A DNA stretch of 5,599 bases from Clostridia bacterium. Lineage in GTDB: Bacteria > Bacillota > DSM-521 > Neomoorellales > SLTJ01. Location: the NCBI GenBank assembly GCA_014360105.1, contig JACIYD010000119.1, forward strand, positions 1-5,599. Direction: 5' to 3'. Under the pieces are notes generated by a model. That model was not told the DNA's origin. It saw nothing but the letters and a program-made list of their open reading frames with translations, and searched no databases. The translations under genes and the position numbers were made by a program. Positions 1-5,460 of this stretch are shown piece after piece (the first letter of the stretch is position 1; each line of letters starts with the position of its first letter).

Positions 1-1188
1 CTGACGTATACGCTCATCCTGCCGCCGATGAAAGAAGGATTGGCCCTCACTTATACCCAGGCCGGCTTACTGGGCACCGGCAATTTTGTCGGTTATCTTA
101 TCTTTTCCTTGATCGGTGGTTTCCTTGCCGCCCGTTATAGCAGCCGCTACGTGATCAGCCTCTCCCTGGTCCTCATGGGCGTGACTATGGTGCTCACCGG
201 CCTGGCAAAGTCATTTCCCTGGGCGTTTGCCATGCGGCTCTTGACCGGCCTGGGCAACGGCGGGGCTTACGTTCCGGCGATGGCTCTGGGTTCGGTCTGG
301 TTTACCATGCGGTATCGCGGCTTTGCGACCGGTATAGTCTCCGGGGGTATCGGCGTCGGGACGATGCTGGGCGCCCTGCTCGTGCCGCGCATTCTCCAGG
401 CCTACGGTGCGGCCGGTTGGTCGTTTGCCTGGTACTACCTTGGCGGCCTGGTCCTGGTGATCAGTGGTGTGTGCTATACCTTTCTGCGGGCCCGGCCCGA
501 AGAAATCGGTTTGGCGCCGGTGGGAGCCGCCTCTGCCGGCCGGGCGGGTGGGAGCGGCACGGCTAAGGGGTCCGGTGCGCTCCAATGGGGGCTCGTCTAC
601 CGCAAGAAAGAAGTCTGGCATTTGGGTATCGTCTATTTCATGTACGGTTTCTCCTACGTAATCTACATGACCTTCTTTGCTGCCTACCTGAAAAACGAGA
701 TCGGCTGGACCGCCGGGCAGGCAAGCGGCCTCTGGGCGCTCGTGGGGGGCCTCAGCATCTTCTGCGGCGTCCTTTGGGGGTGGGTTTCCGACCGCCTGGG
801 GCGCAAGTACGGCGCGGCTTTGGTCTATCTTACGCTTGCGGTGGCCTATCTGGTCTTTGCTCTCTTCAAGGTTACGCCTGCCTTTTACCTGTCCGCGGTT
901 CTTTTCGGCCTCAGCGCCTGGAGTATTCCCACCATCATGGCCGCGGCCAGCGGCGATTACGTTGGCCGTCAACTGGCGCCGGCAGGCCTGGGCTTTGTCA
1001 CCCTCTTTTTCGGTGTAGGTCAGGCTCTGGGGCCCGCGGTTGGCGGGTATCTCGCGGATGCAACCCATACCTTTACCTGGGCCTTTATCCTGGCGACGGC
1101 GGTTTCGCTTGTAGGCCTGGTCGGGTCGCTGCTGCTGCGGCGACCTCAGCCCGAGGTAGAGGTAGGAGCGGCCGGTGTCAAGGCCTAA
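1..1188 (+). CDS. MFS transporter (first of a tandem pair), 5' end outside the window
   Basis: This is an inner-membrane secondary transporter of the major facilitator superfamily; substrate unknown. Frame 1 is open from the first base and ends with TAA at 1186-1188, giving 395 visible residues. The ATG at 28 is probably internal: the codons before it (LTYTLILPP, then MKEGL) align with the end of helix 1 in the downstream paralogue (FGYNIIVPYMKQGL), so the start and about 30-50 residues lie upstream of the window. Alternating hydrophobic helices cover nearly the whole length. The two halves are joined by a Gly/Ala/Ser-rich linker near residues 174-195. MFS motif A in the loop between helices 8 and 9 is clear (SDRLGRK, residues 263-269); the equivalent loop 2-3 motif is degenerate (GGFLAARYSSR). 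The next gene begins 26 or 77 bases downstream, consistent with one operon. The overall pattern resembles YbfB/YjiJ-like or organic-acid MFS proteins, but that subfamily call is tentative. Confidence 0.9.
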   Translation: MTYTLILPPMKEGLALTYTQAGLLGTGNFVGYLIFSLIGGFLAARYSSRYVISLSLVLMGVTMVLTGLAKSFPWAFAMRLLTGLGNGGAYVPAMALGSVWFTMRYRGFATGIVSGGIGVGTMLGALLVPRILQAYGAAGWSFAWYYLGGLVLVISGVCYTFLRARPEEIGLAPVGAASAGRAGGSGTAKGSGALQWGLVYRKKEVWHLGIVYFMYGFSYVIYMTFFAAYLKNEIGWTAGQASGLWALVGGLSIFCGVLWGWVSDRLGRKYGAALVYLTLAVAYLVFALFKVTPAFYLSAVLFGLSAWSIPTIMAAASGDYVGRQLAPAGLGFVTLFFGVGQALGPAVGGYLADATHTFTWAFILATAVSLVGLVGSLLLRRPQPEVEVGAAGVKA

Positions 1189-1204
1189 GAGCAATATCGC
1201 TGCC

Positions 1205-1265
1205 GGAGGGGCGCATGGGCAGAGCTCGCCTCAGATATTGGCATTTCGCAGGGGAGGGGAAGGGC
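1205..1265 (+). promoter_or_regulatory. two competing ribosome binding sites for the second MFS gene
   Basis: The short gap after the first MFS gene carries two good Shine-Dalgarno sequences for the same reading frame. GGAGG at 1205-1209 sits 5 bases before ATG 1215. A purine-rich run at 1251-1264 (GGGGAGGGGAAGGG) places GGAGG at 1253-1257, 8 bases before GTG 1266. Both starts are in frame and differ by 17 residues. No convincing promoter is seen between the two genes, which fits translation from a shared transcript. Confidence 0.55.
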
Positions 1266-2561
1266 GTGCCACTATCACCCGTTCCTGAAACGGCACCGCC
1301 GCAAGCGGGGGCGAAATTTCATTACGGTTACGTTATTCTGGTGGCCGGTGTAATCACGGTTGTCGGTTGCCTCGGACTGGCGCGTTTCGGTTACAACATT
1401 ATTGTGCCTTACATGAAGCAGGGCCTGGGCCTGAGTAACACGCAAATGGGCGTCATCGGCAGCGCCGGGTTGGCCGGCTATATGGCCTTCACGGCCATCG
1501 GCGGTTTCTTGGCGGCCAAGTACGGGCCGCGGCAGGTGATCAGTTGTTCCATGCTGGTGGCCGGTCTGGGGATGCTGCTCACCGGCCTTGCACCCTCTTT
1601 TCCCGTAGCGGCCGCCTGCCAACTGGTGGTAGGCCTGGCCAGCGCGGGCGCAAACATCTCGGTGATGGGGCTGGCCTCGGCTTGGTTTGCCCGGCGCCGG
1701 AGGGCGATGGCTACCGGTGTTTTCGTAGGGGGCTGCGGCATCGGTGCCGCCCTTAGCGGCTTTCTCGTCCCGCGGATTGTCGGGTGGTGGCCCCACCTCG
1801 GGTGGCGCTGCAGTTGGTTCTTGTTGGGCGGGCTGGTCCTGCTCTGCGGGGCAGTGGCCTACCGTTTCTTGCGCAATAGCCCGGCGGAACTGGGGCTTGC
1901 GCCCATCGGCCTGGAGCCAAGCGAAAAGGCGGCCGGCGGGACCGCTTATGGGTCGGCGGCTACGGCAGGGCAAACCCCTGGTTGGGGCAGCGTCTACGGC
2001 CTGCGGCCGCTCTGGTACCTGGGGTTAGTCTATTTCACCTTTGGCCTCTCTTACATTATTTACGGCACCTTTTCCAGCCAGACCATCGTCCAGGACTGGG
2101 GGCTGGAGCCGGCGCTGGCCGGCCGCGTTTGGGCGGTGGCCGGTGTTTTTGCCATCTTTAGCGGGCTCTTCTGGGGGGTTATTTCGGACCGCCTTGGGCG
2201 CTTGCGGGTATTGGCGGTCATTTACGCCCTCCTTGCTCTTTGTAACCTCATTTTCGCCCTCTTTACCGGCGCCGTAGCCGGCCTCTGGCTCTCGGCGATG
2301 CTCTTCGGCCTCACCCAGACGGCCATTGCCAGCATTGTGGCGGCCATCTGCGGCGACTGGGTTGGCGGCCGGTTGGCACCGGCGGCTCTGGGGTTCGTTG
2401 CCGCCTTCTTTGCCGTCGGCCAGGCGAGCGGCCCCACGCTTGCGGGGTATTTAGCGGACACGCTGGCTTCCTTTACCGTGCCTTTCCAGCTCGGTGCTCT
2501 GATGGCCGCAGTCGGATGTATTGGCTGCCTGCTTCTGCGCCCCCCGGCCCGCACGTTCTAA
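1266..2561 (+). CDS. MFS transporter (second of the tandem pair)
   Basis: This is an inner-membrane 12-helix MFS permease of about 431 residues, paralogous to the gene before it. Shared landmarks include the IGGFLAAKYGPR loop after helix 2, the block VPRIVG with its following Trp-rich helix, the end of the N-terminal half (AELGLAPIG), and motif A in the loop between helices 8 and 9 (SDRLGR, residues 307-312). A hydrophilic stretch around residues 220-240 is the central cytoplasmic loop. GTG 1266 was chosen because the protein then has a short polar tail before the first helix (KFHYGYVI) and the 17 extra codons from ATG 1215 look like translated ribosome-site sequence. ATG 1215 (448 residues) remains possible. 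The same frame stays open far upstream, to about 585, only because the first MFS gene is GC-rich. The substrate is unknown; nearby remains of acyl-CoA enzymes make an organic or aromatic acid a reasonable guess, no more. Confidence 0.9.
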   Translation: MPLSPVPETAPPQAGAKFHYGYVILVAGVITVVGCLGLARFGYNIIVPYMKQGLGLSNTQMGVIGSAGLAGYMAFTAIGGFLAAKYGPRQVISCSMLVAGLGMLLTGLAPSFPVAAACQLVVGLASAGANISVMGLASAWFARRRRAMATGVFVGGCGIGAALSGFLVPRIVGWWPHLGWRCSWFLLGGLVLLCGAVAYRFLRNSPAELGLAPIGLEPSEKAAGGTAYGSAATAGQTPGWGSVYGLRPLWYLGLVYFTFGLSYIIYGTFSSQTIVQDWGLEPALAGRVWAVAGVFAIFSGLFWGVISDRLGRLRVLAVIYALLALCNLIFALFTGAVAGLWLSAMLFGLTQTAIASIVAAICGDWVGGRLAPAALGFVAAFFAVGQASGPTLAGYLADTLASFTVPFQLGALMAAVGCIGCLLLRPPARTF

Positions 2562-2590
2562 CTAAACCCCGGCCTCTAAATAACCTTCTT

Positions 2591-2637
2591 TTCACCCCTA
2601 AAGGTTAACCCTGAGTTGCCCTTAGGGGTGTAATCTG
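2591..2637 (+). repeat. palindromic repeat element, copy 1
   Basis: This 47-bp element lies 30 bases after the second MFS stop. It has perfect 9-bp inverted arms, CACCCCTAA at 2593-2601 and TTAGGGGTG at 2622-2630. Inside are the palindrome GGTTAACC (2603-2610) and CCCTTAGGG (2619-2627, overlapping the right arm). It ends with TGTAATCTG. A related copy in the same orientation starts at 4420, roughly three quarters identical by eye. TAACCTT at 2581-2587 can also pair with AAGGTTA at 2601-2607, giving an alternative hairpin. It could be an operator, a small dispersed repeat, or a recombination or insertion scar; the sequence does not decide. Confidence 0.6.
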
Positions 2638-2648
2638 CCTGGGCACCC

Positions 2649-2670
2649 GCATCGCTTTCCCTGGCGATGC
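2649..2670 (+). terminator. hairpin, possible terminator of the MFS pair
   Basis: A perfect 7-bp stem, GCATCGC at 2649-2655 and GCGATGC at 2664-2670, encloses an 8-base loop. It lies 87 bases after the second MFS stop, in a gap between convergent genes, where a terminator is expected. The following sequence (TTCCG) is a poor U-tract, so intrinsic termination would be weak. Confidence 0.35.
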
Positions 2671-2700
2671 TTCCGAAACAAAATCCCTGAACCTGTCGCG

Positions 2701-2761
2701 CTAAAATAACTTTAGAGTTATGGAGGTTACCCCCTTCCTGCGGATAATCTTAATGGTAACC
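2701..2761. repeat. cluster of small inverted repeats between convergent genes
   Basis: Several short inverted repeats follow one another. CTAAA (2701-2705) pairs with TTTAG (2711-2715). ATAACT (2706-2711) pairs with AGTTAT (2716-2721); these two hairpins overlap and exclude each other. GGTTACC (2725-2731) pairs with GGTAACC (2755-2761) across 23 bases. Read on the minus strand, the ATAACT/AGTTAT hairpin is followed by TTTTAG, so it could act as a weak terminator for the minus-strand MFS gene. No supported gene lies in 2562-2802. Confidence 0.35.
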
Positions 2762-2802
2762 CTAGCGTGGAGGCTCTTTTGACGATTGCCGGCCAAATCC
2801 TC

Positions 2803-4059
2803 TCAAGAAGAAGCAGGGCGCCGGGCCTGCTCTACCCCTACCGCCTCCCCCAGCGGGGGCGTGACAAAGTGAATGAAAACGCCCGAGATCAGGCAAAACG
2901 CTCCCAGATAGGCAAACACCGGGACAAAACTGCCCGTAAGGTCCGCCAGGTACCCCCCAAGGGACGGACCGAGCGCCCCGGCGACGAAACCATAGGCCGT
3001 AAACACTAGGCCGAAAATCGCGCCGAAGTGCCTGATCCCGAAGCAGTCGGTGGCCAGCGGCGCGGAAACGGCAAAGAGCGTGCCAAAGGCAAACCCGACC
3101 ACTGCCGCCAGTAAGGCCACACCGGCCAAGGCCCAGATGAACGGCAAGACGAAATAGGCAATCCCCGCGGCCAGGAAGGCCAGGCTCATAGTGATGTTTC
3201 GCCCTACTAGGTCAGAAACATAGCCGGTGATGATCCGGCTGAACCCGTTCGTCAGATTAAACGCGGTGAGGACGAGCACTGCCCCTTCCAGAGAGTAGCC
3301 CCGAGATAGCCCAAACATGACCGAGAGCGTTACCATGCCAATACCTGCCGCACCCTGCATGGCCCAAACGAGCCAGAGAAACCAGAAGCTCGCTGTCCTC
3401 AGGGTCTGCGCCACCGTGAGAGAAGGGCCTGGCTTTCTCCGGGGCGGTGCGCTGCCAGGCCTGGGTAAAGCCCCTACATCGGTGAAGCACGCCCGTTCGG
3501 GTGTTTCCGTGAACTGCGCCGCGACGAGACCTACCGCAAGGGCGACCGCCATCACAAGGAGATTCATGGGGACGTAGCCCCAAGCCTTGAGAAGGCCATT
3601 GAAAATCGGCGACATAATGGCCGCCGAAAGGCCAAAGGTGAGGTTGACCATGCCGGAGACAAGCCCTCTTCTTTCTGGAAACCAGCGCTGCACCGTGGTC
3701 AGGGCCGGAATATAGACGAAACAAGACGAGGTGCCGGTGAGAAAAGCCCAAAGGTAAATCAGATAGAGGTGACCTGCATAGGCGGCCACTGGAACCGCGA
3801 GGCCGCAAAGCGCCGCCCCGATAGTAATCATCACCCGTGTGCCCGCTTTCTCCTGCCACCGGCCCACAAGAAACATGAATACGCCCAGGGCTGCGAGCAC
3901 GAAAAAGAGGCAATTGCCGATCGCCGCCCGCCCCACGCCGAACACGGTCTGCCAGTGTGGGGCCATCACTCCGGGATAGCCAAAGATCATTGCCCCCGGC
4001 CAAAAGATCGCTGCCGCGCTGCCCGCAACCGCCAGGGTCCCTCGCGCCTGCCTAGTCAT
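2803..4059 (-). CDS. MFS transporter, oxalate/formate antiporter (OFA)-like
   Basis: This is a minus-strand inner-membrane MFS permease of 418 residues, about the length typical of OFA-family exchangers such as OxlT. It is only distantly related to the two plus-strand MFS proteins. The start is ATG 4059: AAGGAG (plus-strand 4069-4074) lies 9 bases before it. A GTG two codons earlier, at 4065, would be too close to that site. Visible features are a helix-4 to helix-5 region of OFA type (ERRGLVSGMVNLTFGLSAA), a central basic/proline-rich loop (PRRKPGPS), motif A variant SDLVGRN beginning near residue 282, and a C-terminal half with FGLVFTAYGFVAGALGPSLG followed by a last helix and a short polar tail. 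The gene converges with the MFS pair. OFA-like proteins exchange or import small carboxylates, but the substrate here cannot be read from sequence. No clear -35/-10 promoter was found. Confidence 0.9.
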   Translation of the reverse strand: MTRQARGTLAVAGSAAAIFWPGAMIFGYPGVMAPHWQTVFGVGRAAIGNCLFFVLAALGVFMFLVGRWQEKAGTRVMITIGAALCGLAVPVAAYAGHLYLIYLWAFLTGTSSCFVYIPALTTVQRWFPERRGLVSGMVNLTFGLSAAIMSPIFNGLLKAWGYVPMNLLVMAVALAVGLVAAQFTETPERACFTDVGALPRPGSAPPRRKPGPSLTVAQTLRTASFWFLWLVWAMQGAAGIGMVTLSVMFGLSRGYSLEGAVLVLTAFNLTNGFSRIITGYVSDLVGRNITMSLAFLAAGIAYFVLPFIWALAGVALLAAVVGFAFGTLFAVSAPLATDCFGIRHFGAIFGLVFTAYGFVAGALGPSLGGYLADLTGSFVPVFAYLGAFCLISGVFIHFVTPPLGEAVGVEQARRPASS

Positions 4060-4068
4060 CGCCACCCT

Positions 4069-4074
4069 CTCCTT
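4069..4074 (-). promoter_or_regulatory. ribosome binding site of the OFA-like transporter
   Basis: On the minus strand this reads AAGGAG, 9 bases before ATG 4059. It decides the start in favour of ATG over the GTG at 4065. Confidence 0.7.
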
Positions 4075-4091
4075 CAGATTGTCAGCCTCGT

Positions 4092-4181
4092 TTAAACATT
4101 ACGCCCTTTCTCTCTCTGGTAGCCCTTTTCCTGCTTCCGGGCGCCGCTAATGGCAAGTGCCACCAAGCCTGCTGCAAACAT
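4092..4181 (-). CDS. possible small hydrophobic protein upstream of the OFA-like transporter
   Basis: A minus-strand reading frame of 29 residues runs from ATG 4181 to TAA 4092-4094, ending 32 bases before the transporter start. It has one short hydrophobic stretch (FAAGLVALAI) followed by a strongly polar, basic tail (ARKQEKGYQREKGRNV), the shape of a single-helix membrane peptide or of the last helix of a larger transporter. The frame is open slightly further upstream (to a TAG near 4208), adding WPGEPWPV. No good ribosome site precedes the ATG. The decanucleotide CGTAATGTTT (minus strand) occurs at both its start and its end. It could be a small transporter-associated subunit, a remnant of a decayed membrane gene, or chance. 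Confidence 0.25.
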   Translation of the reverse strand: MFAAGLVALAISGARKQEKGYQREKGRNV

Positions 4182-4229
4182 TACGGGCCATGGCTCTCCC
4201 GGCCACTATTTAACGACCCTGGACCTGGA

Positions 4230-4419
4230 ATGGATCCTGGGCATTTCGCGAAAGCTCCCGGAGGCCTAGCACGAACGCTTCGGCATCCTGTTGCCTACGG
4301 GGGAACGGTGCTGGACGTGGGCCGGACCCACACCCATACAGCCATCGTGGAAATGGCTCGGGACGTCATGCCTACCCACCAGATCGCCGAAAAATCGTCG
4401 ACCACGGCCTGGCGCCAAG
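4230..4419 (+). pseudogene. remnant of an activator ATPase (BadF/BadG/BcrA/BcrD/HgdC family), middle part
   Basis: Frame 3 preserves a degraded piece of the ASKHA-type activator that uses ATP to inject electrons into 2-hydroxyacyl-CoA dehydratases or benzoyl-CoA reductases. The block GGTVLDVGRTHTHTAIV corresponds to the family's nucleotide-binding strand (normally TVIDVGGQDTK-A-I). About 24 residues later, AEKSSTTAWR lines up with the cluster-ligand motif normally NDKCAAGTGR. The cysteine that binds the subunit-bridging [4Fe-4S] cluster is thus replaced by Ser and the glycines are lost. No N-terminal half is found upstream, and the match stops where the palindromic repeat begins. A 4230 start is only the frame's first ATG. 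The family match rests on two motifs with correct spacing, so it is likely but not certain. It is non-functional in any reading. Confidence 0.5.
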
Positions 4420-4465
4420 TTCACCCCTTAGGGTTAAACCCAAGGCACCCATCGGGTGTAATCTG
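4420..4465 (+). repeat. palindromic repeat element, copy 2
   Basis: This 46-bp copy matches the element at 2591-2637 in the same orientation, including its edges: it starts TTCACCCCT and ends TGTAATCTG. It keeps a nested-palindrome design with different bases: CCCTTAGGG (4425-4433), GGGTTAAACCC (4431-4441), and the hairpin CACCC (4446-4450) / GGGTG (4454-4458) with a 3-base loop. The two copies flank the minus-strand transporter. It lies between two enzyme remnants, so it either arrived during decay of the operon or was already an intergenic element there. Confidence 0.6.
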
Positions 4466-4484
4466 GTTTTCCTTCCTTTAAGCG

Positions 4485-4829
4485 ATGTCTGAAAAGGCAG
4501 ATGCGCGCTATTATGGCGTTGGGAGGTGCCGGAACAAAGAGGCACCTACTTCCTCGGCTGGTTCGGCCCGTTTTCCATTACTTCCACCATCCCATGAAGG
4601 TGCAGAGCAAGCGCGCGGGGCTGTGCTGACGCCAGGAGCTGGACGGTTTTAGGAAGCCCTTGGAAGGGTGGACACGGGGAAGGAGATTACCGACGAAGCC
4701 CTGGACGAGGCAATAGAAGTGGTCAACAAGAATCGGCGGGGTATACCCCAGATTTGCGACGTGCGGCGGGAGAAAGACCCGCACACAGCGGGCCTTGAGG
4801 CCATAGCAACGGTGGTCAGTCAAAGATAG
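4485..4829 (+). pseudogene. remnant of a 2-hydroxyacyl-CoA dehydratase / benzoyl-CoA reductase subunit (HGD-D family)
   Basis: The piece is readable only by changing frame. Frame 3 from 4485 reads SEKADARYYGVGR and NKEAPT. Frame 2 continues as YFLGWFGP. Frame 1 from about 4570 reads VFHYFHHPMKVQSKRAGL, then an in-frame TGA at 4627-4629, then RQELDGFRKPLEGW. Frame 3 resumes from about 4674 with TGKEITDEALDEAIEVVN and NRRG, ending ICDVRREKDPHTAGLEAIATVVS before TAG 4827-4829. The last part is the characteristic helical stretch of HgdB/BcrB/BcrC-like subunits (TG-KITDE-L--AI---N--R, then the DPP-ISG-EA-A-V segment). Such subunits bind the substrate CoA thioester and a [4Fe-4S] cluster in the dehydratase/reductase core. 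At least three frame changes and a stop make it dead. Both ends are missing, so it covers only a central portion of a protein usually near 370-430 residues. Which subunit it was cannot be told. Confidence 0.65.
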
Positions 4830-4830
4830 G

Positions 4831-5140
4831 CCGTCCGGCAGCGCCTGCGTGATCTTTGCCAAGTCGGAGGCGGTGGGTCTTTTGCGCAAGGGCTCGCCGA
4901 AGAATACGGTACCTGCCCGCCTGTAGCTCGGCCATGGCCCACCGGGTAGTGACCCTGCTCCAGCGGATCGGCGCGGGAAAGGACTTTGCCATCATCGGCA
5001 GCTCAAAGAACATCGGCATCGTGAGCCGAAGCGAGAAGGAGCTAGCGGTGAAAGCCCTGAAACCGCGCTACGGCGCTCAGGTTGCCTGGGCAATAGTGAC
5101 TGGCCTCTTCGCCATGTGGCTGCTGCAGAAGGCAAAGTAA
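4831..5140 (+). pseudogene. remnant of an activator ATPase (BcrA/BcrD/HgdC family), C-terminal part
   Basis: Frame 1 from 4831 reads SACVIFAKSEAVGLLRKGSP, the family's conserved block around the second cluster cysteine (usually C-VFAESEVISLLA-G). Reading then shifts to frame 2 near 4900-4915 and continues AMAHRVVTLLQRIGAGKDFA, IIGSSKNIGIVSR and KALKP, with the closing helix LFAMWLLQKAK before TAA 5138-5140. The family's GG-AKN nucleotide-binding motif has become GSSKN, one residue short, and the usual PDPQ-GALGAA segment is altered. No N-terminal half and no start are present: the piece directly follows the HGD-D remnant, as after a deletion. The activator would be a homodimeric or heterodimeric ATPase delivering ferredoxin electrons to the HGD-D enzyme, which fits the ferredoxin gene 26 bases downstream. 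Confidence 0.7.
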
Positions 5141-5147
5141 GCGGGGT

Positions 5148-5166
5148 AGGAGAAGGGGGGAGGCCG
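5148..5166 (+). promoter_or_regulatory. ribosome binding region of the ferredoxin gene
   Basis: A continuous purine run (AGGAGAAGGGGGGAGG, 5148-5163) lies just before GTG 5167, with GGAGG at 5159-5163 and AGGAG at 5148-5152. It supports GTG 5167 over the GTG at 5116, which would overlap the activator remnant. Confidence 0.55.
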
Positions 5167-5427
5167 GTGCTGACCAATTACGGCTACCGAGACGGCTCCG
5201 GCGACTGGTTTGTCACCGTCGATACTGATAAGTGCGACGGCTGCGGCAAGTGCGTGGAAGCTTGCCCGGAAGGCGTGCTCCAGGTAATCATGGACGACTA
5301 CGATGACGAAGTGGTGGCAGTAAAGGAAGAGCACCGGAAGAGCATCAAATACGTTTGCGGACCGTGCGGGGCCAACCGGCCCTGCGAGGTTTCCTGCCCC
5401 CAGGCAGCCATCACCTTCTCGTGGTAA
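5167..5427 (+). CDS. 2[4Fe-4S] ferredoxin
   Basis: This is a small soluble electron carrier of 86 residues that appears intact. The first cluster motif is canonical: Cys23, 26, 29 and 33 in CDGCGKCVEACP. The second set is Cys64, 67, 73 and 77 (C-x2-C-x5-C-x3-C-P), with an expanded gap between its second and third cysteines. Between them lies an acidic stretch (DDYDDE, residues 43-48) and a basic EEHRKSIK segment, so the clusters are far apart compared with a 55-residue clostridial ferredoxin. The start GTG 5167 gives an N-terminus MLTNYGYRDGSG, without the odd overlap produced by GTG 5116. Its position immediately after an activator ATPase remnant matches operons for benzoyl-CoA reductase and 2-hydroxyacyl-CoA dehydratase, where such a ferredoxin supplies electrons to the activator. 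That partner is dead here, so any current role is unknown. Confidence 0.88.
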   Translation: MLTNYGYRDGSGDWFVTVDTDKCDGCGKCVEACPEGVLQVIMDDYDDEVVAVKEEHRKSIKYVCGPCGANRPCEVSCPQAAITFSW

Positions 5428-5460
5428 ACGTCAAAGCCCGACGGTGCGAGCGCGAAAACT

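Noticed and set aside
211..1194. 327-codon open frame on the minus strand
   Set aside because: It lies opposite the first MFS gene and its translation is rich in Arg, Gln, Pro and Gly with no domain pattern; GC-rich coding DNA often leaves the opposite strand open.
585..1265. Upstream extension of the second MFS frame to 585
   Set aside because: The translated extension is arginine/proline-rich and lies over the first MFS gene; the frame is merely free of stops. Starts with ribosome sites are at 1215 and 1266.
2720..2782. 20-residue hydrophobic reading frame from ATG 2720
   Set aside because: No ribosome site, it overlaps the inverted repeats, and it is too short to separate from chance.
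3257..4003. 248-codon minus-strand frame inside the OFA-like gene
   Set aside because: It is a shifted frame of a well-supported transporter and shows no protein-like composition.
4420..4465. Palindromic repeat as an integron attC site
   Set aside because: GTTAAAC in copy 2 fits the GTTRRRY core, but copy 1 does not, the element is too short, and no integrase or matching partner core is seen.
4627..4629. TGA in the HGD-D remnant as a possible selenocysteine codon
   Set aside because: The same piece has several frameshifts, no selenocysteine insertion hairpin was recognised after it, and the family position is not a known Sec site.
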